DNA of 64,000 bases, from NCBI GenBank assembly GCA_937901745.1, contig CALGSZ010000134.1:1-64000 (forward strand). The letters run 5' to 3'. The stretch's first letter is position 1, and every line of letters begins with the position of its first letter. Of the stretch, positions 1 through 8,233 are shown piece after piece. The notes under the pieces were generated by a model. The model was not told the origin of the DNA and did not search any database. It saw nothing but the letters and a program-made list of their open reading frames with translations. Made by a program: the position numbers and the translations under genes. Source of the DNA: an uncultured Chloroflexota bacterium. Its GTDB lineage: Bacteria > Chloroflexota > Chloroflexia > Thermomicrobiales > UBA6265.

Positions 1-341
1 GAAGCTCCCTACCCCTCAGCCACCGCACGGCCATGCCAGCTTGTCTAAGGTGCGTACCTCCACATGCCGTGGAGGAATTCTCCCTATCACGGGAACGCTG
101 CTCTATGATACCGCAGACGCTCCGTTATGTCTAGGGAGCCGCATGGACCCTCGAGTCCATGCTACCGGGATTTTCGCAAGAGAACCGCCCCATCTCTGGG
201 GCGGATCACCGTAGCTACGCACTGCCGCTCTTTGCGGCTTCTGCGAGGATCGTCGTTGACGATCTAGCCCACGGTGACCTCCCGGTAATCGCTGCGCCCG
301 GGCCATTCGGCCCCGGCACCATCGGCTCATCGCCGGCAGCG
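1..341 (-). ncRNA. Candidate structured RNA or long 5' leader, family not recognised
   Basis: No credible protein gene lies here, but the region is dense in perfect inverted repeats. Stems are at 57-63/69-75, 141-148/155-162, 185-192/197-204, 224-228/234-238, 248-254/258-264 and about 298-316, with a 10-nt palindrome at 210-219. A long-range helix pairs 4-11 with 132-139 (GCTCCCTA with TAGGGAGC). A sigma70-type promoter on the minus strand (348-376) would start transcription near 341, so the RNA or leader reads leftwards and may continue past the window edge. I compared it by eye with RNase P RNA, tmRNA, 6S, SRP RNA, T-box and common riboswitches and saw no match. The structure is visible; its function is inference. 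Confidence 0.4.
105..133 (-). promoter_or_regulatory. Second possible leftward promoter inside the structured region
   Basis: TAGACA (128-133) and TATCAT (105-110) are spaced by 17 bp on the minus strand. It could start a separate transcript near 98 for a gene left of the window, which would make the upstream hairpin cluster an independent small RNA. The -35 lies inside the 4-11/132-139 helix, so at most one of the two features may be functional. Confidence 0.35.
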
Positions 342-347
342 CGGTGA

Positions 348-376
348 ATCATACATCGGCCTCTCAGGGTCGTCAA
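348..376 (-). promoter_or_regulatory. Sigma70-type promoter for the leftward RNA
   Basis: On the minus strand the -35 is TTGACG (371-376) and the -10 is TATGAT (348-353), separated by exactly 17 bp. The predicted start is near 341, at the edge of the hairpin-rich region. No minus-strand protein gene begins within the next 340 bases, so it should drive an RNA or a gene with a long leader. Confidence 0.55.
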
Positions 377-471
377 GAGATTTTGGCGACGTCTTACAAG
401 GATCCGTCTCGACTCTGTTCTCGCGACACACACCGGCTGAGCCCTGCCACGGCGACCACCGCCGCGCGGAC

Positions 472-477
472 TATAAT
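472..477 (+). promoter_or_regulatory. -10 element for the glutamine amidotransferase-like gene
   Basis: A perfect TATAAT lies 37 bp before the GTG start at 514; no good -35 is visible. It implies a roughly 30-nt leader, which places the structured RNA upstream outside this mRNA. Confidence 0.45.
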
Positions 478-513
478 CCCGCGTGTGAATCGGCCAGAAT
501 CCAGGGAGCGCCT

Positions 514-1266
514 GTGACGAGAAAACCAATCATCGGCATCACCCCGACGGGAACGCGCGACACATTCCCTCACGGCACCTTCGACCGTTACGCTCTTGCG
601 GTCAACTACGTGGAGGCCGTCCAGGCAGCTGGCGGTATTCCCATCATTCTGCCGCCCCAAGACGACCACTTAGCACTCCTCGACCACATCGACGGCTTGC
701 TCCTCAGCGGGGGCGCCGACCTCGATCCGTCCACCTACGGGGATTGCACGGTCCACCCCGAGACCTACGGCATCGACTCGCGCCGCGATCGTTTCGAGCT
801 TGCGCTCGTGCGTGAGGCGATCGCACGCGGGCTTCCGCTACTCTGCATTTGCCGCGGCATTCAAGTCCTCAACGTCGCCCTCGGCGGTACGCTGTATCAA
901 CACGTCCCGGACGAACATCCCGGCGCACTCAATCACCGCCAGCACGAGAACGGCATCGCCGCATCCGAGCCAGGCCACGTCATCCATGCCGAGCCGGGCT
1001 CGCTACTGGCCGCGGTCTACGGCATGTCGAGCATCCAGGTCAATTCGTTCCATCACCAGGCGATCAAGGAACCGTCCGGTGATCTGCGCGTCGACGGGCG
1101 CGCCGATGATGGCTTGATCGAAGCGGTCTCCCTTGCGGACCGGGAGAGCGTCCTCGGCGTGCAGTGGCATCCCGAGATGATGTTCCGCGCGCACACGGAG
1201 CATCTCCGGCCCTTCTTGTGGCTGGTTCAGACCGCGGCTGTGCGGTCACTCACGTTGGCGCAGTAA
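514..1266 (+). CDS. Gamma-glutamyl-gamma-aminobutyrate hydrolase family protein (class I glutamine amidotransferase fold)
   Basis: This 250-residue cytoplasmic protein belongs to the PuuD-like peptidase C26 family, which hydrolyses gamma-glutamyl amides such as gamma-glutamyl-GABA. The nucleophile elbow is visible as LLCICRGIQ near residue 115, the catalytic histidine in GVQWHPEM near 220, and the family motif SGGADLDP near 69. Length is normal. The GTG start is chosen because AGGGAG lies 7 bases upstream and a TATAAT lies at 472. It faces lon, with a strong terminator between. No polyamine genes are nearby, so the true substrate is uncertain. Confidence 0.9.
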   Translation: MTRKPIIGITPTGTRDTFPHGTFDRYALAVNYVEAVQAAGGIPIILPPQDDHLALLDHIDGLLLSGGADLDPSTYGDCTVHPETYGIDSRRDRFELALVREAIARGLPLLCICRGIQVLNVALGGTLYQHVPDEHPGALNHRQHENGIAASEPGHVIHAEPGSLLAAVYGMSSIQVNSFHHQAIKEPSGDLRVDGRADDGLIEAVSLADRESVLGVQWHPEMMFRAHTEHLRPFLWLVQTAAVRSLTLAQ

Positions 1267-1292
1267 TCAGGCTCAGATTCTCCGCATAAGCG

Positions 1293-1324
1293 AGACGGGC
1301 GGCCCGGAAAGGGACCGCCCGTCT
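1293..1324. terminator. Bidirectional hairpin terminator between convergent genes
   Basis: A perfect 10-bp stem (AGACGGGCGG at 1293-1302 with CCGCCCGTCT at 1315-1324) has a 12-nt loop. It sits between the amidotransferase-like gene (+) and lon (-) and lacks a real U-tract on either side. Confidence 0.65.
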
Positions 1325-1355
1325 GATTTGCCGTCAGCTGTCATGAGTGGTTGCC

Positions 1356-3947
1356 TTAGCGCGTCGCGGCAACCGGCTCTCGAACTTCTGTCGATTCTTG
1401 CGCCCCTTCGGCCGGCGGCTCCTGGCGGCGCATCGTGAAGTCATCAGGCATCGCCGCCGCCAGGACGTCATCCATGCGGTCGGCGAGGATGAACGTCAGT
1501 TCTTCCCGCAACTCCTTCGGCAGATCGTCCAGATCGACCTCATTCCGCCGCGGCAGGATGAACCGCTTCACGCCCGCGCGCCGCGCGGCCAGCGCCTTCT
1601 CCTTGATTCCGCCGACCGGCAGCACCTGCCCGCGTAGCGTGATCTCGCCGGTCATCGCCACGTCCTCCCGGACCGGCACGCCCGTCAGGAGCGAGACCAG
1701 CGCCGTCGTCATCGCGACGCCAGCCGATGGCCCGTCCTTCGGAATCGCGCCCGCCGGCACGTGAATATGGATGTCGGACGAGGCGAAGAACTCCGGATCG
1801 ATGTTCAGATCCTTCGCGCGTGACCGCACGAAGGAGAGCGCCGCCTGAGCCGACTCGCGCATCACATCGCCGAGCTGTCCGGTGACGGTAAGCGAGCCCT
1901 TGCCCGGCATCCGCGTCGCCTCGATGAACATGATGTCTCCGCCGACGCCGGTCACACCGACGCCGATCGCGACGCCAGGCTGGCTGGTCCGCGCCGCCAG
2001 CTCCTCATAGAAGAAGCGCGGCCGACCCAGGAACTCGCGAATCTGCTCCGGACCGATGGTCCGCGGAACCTCGCGGCCCTCCGCGATGCGCGTGGCGATC
2101 TTGCGGCACGTCGTGCCGATCTCCCGCTCCAGATTCCGGACTCCGGCCTCCCGCGTGTAATGGCGGATGATCTGGAGGATCGCCTCATCGGTGATGGTGA
2201 ACTGATCCTCTTGGAGGCCGTGCGCCTTGAACTGCTTCGGAATCAGGTAGCGCTTGGCGATGTGCAGCTTGTCCTCGTCCGTGTAGCCAGCCAGCTCCAG
2301 GATCTCCATCCGGTCGCGCAGCGGCGCCGGGATCGGATCCAGCAGGTTGGCTGTCGCGATGAACATCACGCGCGACAGGTCGAAGGCGACATCCAGGTAG
2401 TGATCGCGGAACGTGTTGTTCTGCTCCGGATCCAGCACCTCGAGCAGCGCCGACGACGGGTCGCCGCGCCAATCAGCGCCGATCTTGTCGACCTCGTCGA
2501 GGACGAAGACCGGATCGTTGGTGCCCGCCCGGCGAATCGCCTGGATGATCCGGCCCGGCATCGCGCCGACATACGTGCGCCGGTGACCGCGGATCTCCGC
2601 CTCGTCGCGAACGCCACCGAGCGACATCCGCGTCAGCTCACGGCCGAGCGCCCGCGCGATCGACTGCGCCAGGCTCGTCTTACCGACGCCTGGAGGACCG
2701 ACGAAGCAGAGGATCGGCTCGCGGGTTGGCGCCAGGCTCGACTCATCGCCCTCCTGCGCCGCTAGCTCTCGCTTCAGCTTGCGAACCGCTAGGTACTCAA
2801 GGATCCGCTCCTTGATCTTTTCGAGATCGTAGTGGTCCTCGTCCAGGATCTGGCGAGCCTTCGCGATGTCGATCTCGCCCTCGGTGCTCTTGTTCCACGG
2901 CAACGAGGTGAGCCAGTCCAGGTACGTCTTGATCACGCCGTACTCGGCGGCCGCCGGCGGCAGCTTGCTGAGGCGATCCAGCTCGCGCTTCGCCTCCTTG
3001 GCGGCCTCCTCGGTCATGCCGGACGACTCAATCTTCTGCCGCAGCTCATTGATCTCGGCTTCGGTCTCGCTCTCCTCGCCCAGCTCGCGCTTGATCGCCT
3101 TCAACTGCTCGCGCAGGTAGAACTCGCGCTGCGACTTGCCGAGCTCTTCCTGGACCTCGCTCTGCAGCTTCTTGCCCAGCTCGAGGACCTCGAGCTCCTT
3201 GGCGATGAACGCGTTCAGCTTGACGAGCTTGTCGCGCACCGAATCGAGCTCGAGCAGCTGCTGCCGCTCCTCCGGCTCAATGCGGAGGTTGGTCGCGACG
3301 AGGTAGACCAAGTGACGCGGGTCGTCAATATTCAGCGCCGCCGTGACCAGCTCGTCCGGCAGGTGCGACACCAATGACACAAGCCGCTGGAAAAGCTCGA
3401 GCGTGTTGCGGGTCAGCGCCTGGACCTCAACGCTGTCCGGCACGTCCTCGGGGATCTTCTCCACGCGCGCAACGAGGAACGGCTCCTCAGACACCCACGT
3501 CAGGATGCGCATCCGCTCGACACCCTGCACCGCAAGGCGCACGCTGCCATCCGGGACGCGCATCATCTGATGGATGGTCGCGATGGTCCCGATCTCGTAG
3601 ACATCACCCGGCCCGGCGCCTTCCTGCTCGGCATTCTTCTGCATCACGAGGCCAACCGTCCGATCGCCGGACATAACCTCGTCAATCAGCCGGAGAGACC
3701 GAGGCTGCGCCGCGGCCAGCGGAACGACGGTCAGCGGGAAGACGACCGTGCCGCGAAGCGGCAGGATCGGGATGGTCAGCTCCTCCCCGCGCTCCTGTTC
3801 CTGCGTCTCAGTCGTCTCTTCCGCGTTCTCTGTCTCGACCTGAGACGCCTCGACCTGTGGAGTCTCCTCCTGCGGCGTCTCGTCCGCGGGCGGTGCCTCT
3901 TGCTCTTCGGCGCGCTCCCAATCGCGCTCGTTAGGCGTCTGCGTCAT
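1356..3947 (-). CDS. lon: ATP-dependent protease Lon
   Basis: This 863-residue LonA-type AAA+ serine protease degrades misfolded and regulatory proteins in the cytoplasm. Seen in order are an acidic, Glu/Thr-rich N-terminal tail of about 50 residues, the LAN substrate-binding domain, a coiled-coil linker, Walker A GPPGVGKT near residue 417, and the protease domain with catalytic Ser in KDGPSAGVAM near 740 and Lys in GGIKEKAL near 782. The 42-residue Ser-Lys spacing matches the family. Its ATG overlaps the stop of hsp20 (ATGA), so the two genes are translationally coupled. The N-terminal tail is longer than in E. coli Lon. Confidence 0.97.
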   Translation of the reverse strand: MTQTPNERDWERAEEQEAPPADETPQEETPQVEASQVETENAEETTETQEQERGEELTIPILPLRGTVVFPLTVVPLAAAQPRSLRLIDEVMSGDRTVGLVMQKNAEQEGAGPGDVYEIGTIATIHQMMRVPDGSVRLAVQGVERMRILTWVSEEPFLVARVEKIPEDVPDSVEVQALTRNTLELFQRLVSLVSHLPDELVTAALNIDDPRHLVYLVATNLRIEPEERQQLLELDSVRDKLVKLNAFIAKELEVLELGKKLQSEVQEELGKSQREFYLREQLKAIKRELGEESETEAEINELRQKIESSGMTEEAAKEAKRELDRLSKLPPAAAEYGVIKTYLDWLTSLPWNKSTEGEIDIAKARQILDEDHYDLEKIKERILEYLAVRKLKRELAAQEGDESSLAPTREPILCFVGPPGVGKTSLAQSIARALGRELTRMSLGGVRDEAEIRGHRRTYVGAMPGRIIQAIRRAGTNDPVFVLDEVDKIGADWRGDPSSALLEVLDPEQNNTFRDHYLDVAFDLSRVMFIATANLLDPIPAPLRDRMEILELAGYTDEDKLHIAKRYLIPKQFKAHGLQEDQFTITDEAILQIIRHYTREAGVRNLEREIGTTCRKIATRIAEGREVPRTIGPEQIREFLGRPRFFYEELAARTSQPGVAIGVGVTGVGGDIMFIEATRMPGKGSLTVTGQLGDVMRESAQAALSFVRSRAKDLNIDPEFFASSDIHIHVPAGAIPKDGPSAGVAMTTALVSLLTGVPVREDVAMTGEITLRGQVLPVGGIKEKALAARRAGVKRFILPRRNEVDLDDLPKELREELTFILADRMDDVLAAAMPDDFTMRRQEPPAEGAQESTEVREPVAATR

Positions 3948-4417
3948 GCTTCACGTGCTCCCTCCCCTCGATCGTTCTGCTCCACTCGGCGGGGGACAAT
4001 CGTCCGCGCCGCAACCCGTGGGAGCACGATTCGAAGGAATCCATTTTCATACTCGGCGGTGCTTGCCTCGGGATCGATCGGAAATGGGATGAAGACATCG
4101 GCCCCGAATGCCCCGTAGGGAATGCCCGCCTCCCGATACGTTCGTCGTTCCGGCGAGCGGTTGTCGGGCCGGTCGCCCCGGATCGACAACACTTCGCCAT
4201 CTATGACCACCGACAGGCGCTCTTCGTCCATGCCGGCGATCTCGGCGTAGATCACCAAGGCCTCATCCGTTTCATAGACCTCCAGTGGCGGTCGCCACAG
4301 GCCGGAGGGCCCAGCGGACGGACGCGAGGGCACCGGCACGAGGGCACGGAAGATCTGCTCCATCTCTAGCTGGACGCGCTCGGAACTGCGCGTCACTCCG
4401 CGCCGCACGATGATCAT
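3944..4417 (-). CDS. Hsp20/alpha-crystallin small heat shock protein
   Basis: This 157-residue ATP-independent holdase binds unfolding proteins. The alpha-crystallin domain covers about residues 45-135, beginning at the VYETDEALVIYAEIAG strand and ending in the family signature ENGFLRIVLPR. The C-terminal tail is short and charged and lacks a clear I-x-I anchor. The gene overlaps lon by 4 bases, giving a holdase-protease operon. A -10 TATAAT lies about 120 bases upstream; no CIRCE element is seen. Confidence 0.95.
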   Translation of the reverse strand: MIIVRRGVTRSSERVQLEMEQIFRALVPVPSRPSAGPSGLWRPPLEVYETDEALVIYAEIAGMDEERLSVVIDGEVLSIRGDRPDNRSPERRTYREAGIPYGAFGADVFIPFPIDPEASTAEYENGFLRIVLPRVAARTIVPRRVEQNDRGEGAREA

Positions 4418-4534
4418 CGGTCCTCTCTTTCTCGCTGGCTTGCCACTCCGACCGCCCTCGTGGATCGGATTTCACACCGCTGGTGCGGCAGCGACCGGTG
4501 AGGGTCTGGTCTCCGGCCGCCTTCCGTGGGATTG

Positions 4535-4540
4535 ATTATA
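4535..4540 (-). promoter_or_regulatory. -10 element of the hsp20-lon operon
   Basis: The minus strand reads TGTATAATC here, with a perfect TATAAT. The -35 is weak (TAGCAA at 17 bp). A leader of about 110 nt precedes the hsp20 start. Neither the HrcA/CIRCE 9-9 repeat nor a HAIR-type repeat is visible. Confidence 0.45.
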
Positions 4541-4613
4541 CACCGCGTATCGAGAACTTGCTACGGTCCGTATAAAGATTCGGGAAGACTGATGCCCGGA
4601 GGGACCGCGAGGA

Positions 4614-6425
4614 TTATTCCTTGATTAGCGCCTCTTCGGTGAAGACGTTGGCGGCGTTCCAGAGCATCCAGCCGCTGGTGCCGAGCTCCTCGCTCGCGCG
4701 GATCTGAGCACGCACATCTTCCGGCGTGTAGTCGCGGAACGGGGGCTGATCGAAGTCCTGGAGCCAAGGCCGCAGCTTGAGCTCCATGCCTTTCGGCATC
4801 CGCTCTTTCGCCAGGCTCAAGCTGATGGAAATCGTCTCGTATGGAAAGTCGTTCGGCTCCCCGCCGACGTCAATCGAGCTCGCGTCGAAGTGCGAAGGGT
4901 AGACCATGGGGCACAGATAGTCGACATGGGGTGCGAAGTCAGCGATCCGCTGCCCGATGCCCTGGTCGTCATAGGCGATGGCAATAATGCCGAAGACGTC
5001 GACCGCGAACATGGCGCCGGTCGGCTCCAAAGCCTTGCGAGACTGCTTCAAGAACTCGACGATCGCCCCAACTCTCCCCTCTTCCGTGTAGTCGGGACCG
5101 AAGTCAGCGATGGTCAAGTCCCCGTCCGATGGGAAGCGGATGTAGTCGTACTGAATCTCGTCGAAGCCGATCTCGGCTGCCTCGACCGCAAGATCGATGT
5201 TCGCTTGCCAGAGCTCCTGGTAGAACGGATTGACCCAAGCATCGTCCATCCAGCCGCGCCAGATGTCGCCATCCTCGGTTTTCACCGCGAGGTCCGGCCG
5301 ATTTTCGGCGACGATCGGATCGTTGAAGACCACCATGCGCGCGATTACATAGATCCCGCGATCGTGTAGCTCCTGCACCAGCTCACGCGGGTCATACATG
5401 GGGCTGACAGCGTTCGCCTCATGGAAGAATTCAACGTCCGTGTCGTACCAGACATACACCTCCTTGATGTCGATGACGATTGCGTTCAGCTCCGTCGTTT
5501 CGATGAGATCGATGAGGTAGTCAACGACGCTACGATCTGCCGCGTTGGGCCCCGTCAAGTAGACGGCTTTGATGTCCTCCCGCTCCATGGCCACGTTGAC
5601 CTCGCTTTCCCCGTTGAGGGTCAGCTCGGTCTTCGCGTAACCAGCGGCCGACACCTTGAGGGTGCCCTCAGGCTCGACTCCTCGGAAGCGGAAGGTGCCG
5701 TTGCGTCGGGTGCGAGTCCTCGCGTCATTGATTCGAACAAGCGCGTCCCGGATCGGATTCCCTTCCTGATCCGTCACGACTCCGGCAAGCGTCACGCCTT
5801 CGGGTTCGGAATCGCCGGAGTTGCTCGGCGTCGGCGTCGCTTCGGTCTGGGCCGTTACGGCCTCGGCCGTCGCTTGGCTTGCGGTCTCTTCACTTGTGTC
5901 TTCACTACGAGGATTCTCGCTGTTGGAATCGCCAGAAGGAGGATCGATCTCTGTTGGGGCTGCAGGCACTTGTCGCTTGAGCGCGACAGTTTGTTCCCGG
6001 TCATGCGATTCGTCGAACTCGCCGTGAACCGGCTCGAAGCCATCTCGCGAGACGACGACGGTGACCGGCAGCTTCGAAACTAGGAGTCTCGCTGTGCCGG
6101 CTGCATCGGTCGTCGCCGAAGTCTCTCCCGCTTGGACGATCGCTCCCTCGATCGGCTGGCCACCCTCCGCGTCGGTAACCGTCACGATGAGGGAGACGTC
6201 AACAGGCTTATCGGAGAACCACTCGGTGGGAGAAAACCCGAGCCACCAATCGGCGAGGATGAGCACAACGGCGACGACGGTGATGAGGCTATACCACCAG
6301 CTGACCCAGGGCCATCGGCGCCGCGCGCGTCGGATGCTGAGATTCGAGCGGGAACGCATCATCGGCCGGGCTGAAAGCGCCTCAGACCTCTGCATCCGCC
6401 TTCCCAATGGCGATCGGCTGTCCAT
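4614..6425 (-). CDS. Membrane-anchored DUF4015 putative glycoside hydrolase with carboxypeptidase-regulatory-like domains
   Basis: This 603-residue protein has a basic cytoplasmic N-terminus, one membrane segment (about 42-63) and an external part. Two beta-sandwich domains of the carboxypeptidase-regulatory/Cna-B kind follow (about 78-145 and 208-270), joined by a Glu/Ser/Thr-rich linker. The C-terminal TIM-barrel-like DUF4015 domain contains motifs such as EIQYDYIRFPSDG. The family is predicted to act on polysaccharides, but the substrate is unknown. I prefer the ATG at 6425 because GGAGGAGG lies just upstream; an in-frame TTG at 6437 falls on that ribosome site. It diverges from the prenyl synthase. 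Confidence 0.85.
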   Translation of the reverse strand: MDSRSPLGRRMQRSEALSARPMMRSRSNLSIRRARRRWPWVSWWYSLITVVAVVLILADWWLGFSPTEWFSDKPVDVSLIVTVTDAEGGQPIEGAIVQAGETSATTDAAGTARLLVSKLPVTVVVSRDGFEPVHGEFDESHDREQTVALKRQVPAAPTEIDPPSGDSNSENPRSEDTSEETASQATAEAVTAQTEATPTPSNSGDSEPEGVTLAGVVTDQEGNPIRDALVRINDARTRTRRNGTFRFRGVEPEGTLKVSAAGYAKTELTLNGESEVNVAMEREDIKAVYLTGPNAADRSVVDYLIDLIETTELNAIVIDIKEVYVWYDTDVEFFHEANAVSPMYDPRELVQELHDRGIYVIARMVVFNDPIVAENRPDLAVKTEDGDIWRGWMDDAWVNPFYQELWQANIDLAVEAAEIGFDEIQYDYIRFPSDGDLTIADFGPDYTEEGRVGAIVEFLKQSRKALEPTGAMFAVDVFGIIAIAYDDQGIGQRIADFAPHVDYLCPMVYPSHFDASSIDVGGEPNDFPYETISISLSLAKERMPKGMELKLRPWLQDFDQPPFRDYTPEDVRAQIRASEELGTSGWMLWNAANVFTEEALIKE

Positions 6426-6535
6426 AACCTCCTCCAAAGGCGTGCATGCTGTGCGAGGATACCGGAAAGGCGCTGCCTAGCGCGAGTTCACTCGCGCATC
6501 CATGTGTGCAACTGACCGGTGGAGCGGCCGGACGT

Positions 6536-6564
6536 TTGACACTGGTCCGGCGAACCACGATAAT
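6536..6564 (+). promoter_or_regulatory. Consensus sigma70 promoter of the polyprenyl synthase gene
   Basis: TTGACA (6536-6541), a 17-bp spacer and GATAAT (6559-6564) form the best promoter in the window. The predicted start near 6571 lies downstream of the longest possible ORF start (6502), so translation must begin later. Confidence 0.8.
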
Positions 6565-6568
6565 CCCG

Positions 6569-6598
6569 CGAGATTGTGTGAGGAGCCTCACAATCTCG
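6569..6598 (+). promoter_or_regulatory. Stem-loop at the 5' end of the polyprenyl synthase mRNA
   Basis: CGAGATTGTG pairs perfectly with CACAATCTCG across a 10-nt loop that itself contains GAGG/CCTC. It starts at the predicted +1 base, so it may protect the 5' end or serve as an operator. Confidence 0.5.
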
Positions 6599-6633
6599 GT
6601 GTTGGACGTCGGAGTGAGTTTGGGAAACGGCGC

Positions 6634-7626
6634 GTGGCCCTACAGCGGGTAGACCTGTTCGGGACAATGCGCGCCGATCTCGAGCGCGTCAATGCTCGCA
6701 TCGCCGACGCGGCATCCGTCGATTACCCCGTCGTCTCCCACTTGTTGGCCGAGATCGTCAGCGCTCGCGGGAAGCAGCTGCGCCCACTCTTGCTGCTACT
6801 AGCAGCCCGGGCTTACGAGTATGAGTCCAATTTCTCGGCGCTGGTCACGGCAGCAGCCGGCGTCGAGCTACTCCACACCGCCTCTCTGATCCACGATGAC
6901 ACGGTAGACCGGGCGGCGCTCCGGCGCGGCAAGCCAACGCTCAATTCCCAACTCAGCTCGGGCGCCGTGATCTTGATCGGCGACTACCTCTTCGCCCAAT
7001 CCGCGATGCTAGCGGCCGCGACGGACAACACGCGCGTCGTGACCGTCTTCGCCTCTACCCTGGGCGACATCTGCGACGGCCAGCTCCTCGAGATGTTCGA
7101 GGCGAGCCGACTCGATCAAACGCCGGAGCAATATGAGCGCCGGATCTACGGCAAGACGGCATCCCTCTTTGCCGGCGCCGCCGAGATGGGCGCGATCTTG
7201 AGCCGCGCTCCGGAATCGCACATCCAGGCCCTGCGCCGCTTTGGCTCGGACATCGGCATGGCGTTTCAGATCATTGACGATGTCCTCGATTTGACCGGGG
7301 AGACGGAAGAGCTGGGCAAGCCGGCCGGTCACGACCTTCGCCAAGGCACGATCACGTTGCCAGTGATCTATTACCTATCGGAAATTGGGGAGACCGCGCC
7401 GGAGCGCGCGCGCATCGAGGCCATCGTCTCCGGCCGCGTCACGGACGCCGCCATGATTGATGAAGCGCTCCACGCGATCCGCGCTACCGACGCGATCGAG
7501 CGGGCGCTGAGCGCCGCGGACGCGTTCCTGAGCCGCGCCAAGGATCAGCTCGCGATCGTCCCCGACCAAGAGACGCGCGAGTTCCTCGAAGAGCTCGCCG
7601 ATCTGGCCGTCTACCGGCAGTCCTAA
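6634..7626 (+). CDS. Polyprenyl diphosphate synthase (heptaprenyl/octaprenyl type)
   Basis: This trans-isoprenyl synthase of about 330 residues condenses IPP units onto an allylic diphosphate, probably to make the side chain of menaquinone. The first aspartate-rich motif is IHDDTVD and the second is DDVLD in QIIDDVLDLTGE, both intact; the GKQLRPLLLLLA segment binds IPP. The frame is open from 6502, but a consensus promoter at 6536-6564 rules out starts before about 6571. The first usable codons are GTG 6634 and ATG 6667. Chain length cannot be read from the sequence with confidence. The gene converges with the next gene, 13 bases apart. Confidence 0.92.
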   Translation: MALQRVDLFGTMRADLERVNARIADAASVDYPVVSHLLAEIVSARGKQLRPLLLLLAARAYEYESNFSALVTAAAGVELLHTASLIHDDTVDRAALRRGKPTLNSQLSSGAVILIGDYLFAQSAMLAAATDNTRVVTVFASTLGDICDGQLLEMFEASRLDQTPEQYERRIYGKTASLFAGAAEMGAILSRAPESHIQALRRFGSDIGMAFQIIDDVLDLTGETEELGKPAGHDLRQGTITLPVIYYLSEIGETAPERARIEAIVSGRVTDAAMIDEALHAIRATDAIERALSAADAFLSRAKDQLAIVPDQETREFLEELADLAVYRQS

Positions 7627-7639
7627 CGAGCGAGCGCGA

Positions 7640-8233
7640 CTAGAGCGCGACCAAGCTTGTCTCGTACATCCGCGAGAAGAGCCGCTTCCAGTACGTGTGC
7701 GTCGGGTCGACGGACTCGTACTCGGCCTCGAGCTCTTGCGGCAGGTCCGGCGTCACGAGAATCGAGGCTCGCCGCTTGCGATAACGCCCTTCTATCGCCC
7801 GATCGAGGAAGGCCGCCTCGTGAGGATGGGCGGGCTTCAGGCCAATCAGGATCAGGACGTCGCTTTCCAGCATCTGCAGCCACGTGTCCTCGGTGAGATG
7901 CTTGGCGAGCTCGTACTCCTTCCGCGCCTTTGGATCCGCGATGCGCTCCACCTCCGGCGCGAGCTCCGGCAGGCCGACTTCGTTCACGTAGGCGCTCAGC
8001 GCGAAATCGCGCCAGTTGACCATGTAGGCAGTGACGTTCGGATAGTACTCAGCGACGCGATGCTGGATGTACCGAGCAATGCGCCGAGAGCGACCGCCCT
8101 GTGCGTTGAAGATGAACCAGCCCTGTCCCTGGCGCAACCGGTGCTCGAAGGCGTCGAAATAGAGGCTGAGGCGCAGGAGCAGGTCTCGGTCCTGGAGCGG
8201 CGCCTGTTCGATGAGATCCGTGACTTCGGTCAT
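7640..8233 (-). CDS. Conserved hypothetical protein resembling a degenerate DnaC-like AAA+ domain
   Basis: This 197-residue protein has the pattern of a DnaC/IstB ATPase core. A beta strand plus loop (WFIFNAQGGRSR, 39-50) sits where Walker A would be, DVLILIG (125-131) where Walker B would be, then ILVTPDLP (158-165) like sensor I, and a WKRLFSRM segment (182-189) like the end of the fold. The lysine of Walker A and the acidic pair of Walker B are missing, so ATP hydrolysis is unlikely. GGAGGT precedes the ATG. No replication gene is adjacent. The fold assignment is by eye and uncertain; the gene itself looks real. Confidence 0.7.
   Translation of the reverse strand: MTEVTDLIEQAPLQDRDLLLRLSLYFDAFEHRLRQGQGWFIFNAQGGRSRRIARYIQHRVAEYYPNVTAYMVNWRDFALSAYVNEVGLPELAPEVERIADPKARKEYELAKHLTEDTWLQMLESDVLILIGLKPAHPHEAAFLDRAIEGRYRKRRASILVTPDLPQELEAEYESVDPTHTYWKRLFSRMYETSLVAL

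Noticed and set aside
1..341. RNase P RNA, tmRNA, 6S, SRP RNA or T-box in the structured region
   Set aside because: None of the conserved cores (for example the GAGGAAAGTCC block, an ANDxxxAA tag reading frame with CCA end, or the AGGGTGGNACCGCG T-box) was found on either strand.
103..529. Overlapping frames of 62-104 codons on both strands upstream of 514
   Set aside because: They are Arg/Pro-rich, unrelated to known proteins, lack ribosome sites and overlap the hairpins; typical chance frames in GC-rich DNA.
4418..4613. CIRCE or other heat-shock operator upstream of hsp20
   Set aside because: No 9-bp inverted repeat with 9-bp spacing and no HspR-type repeat is present.
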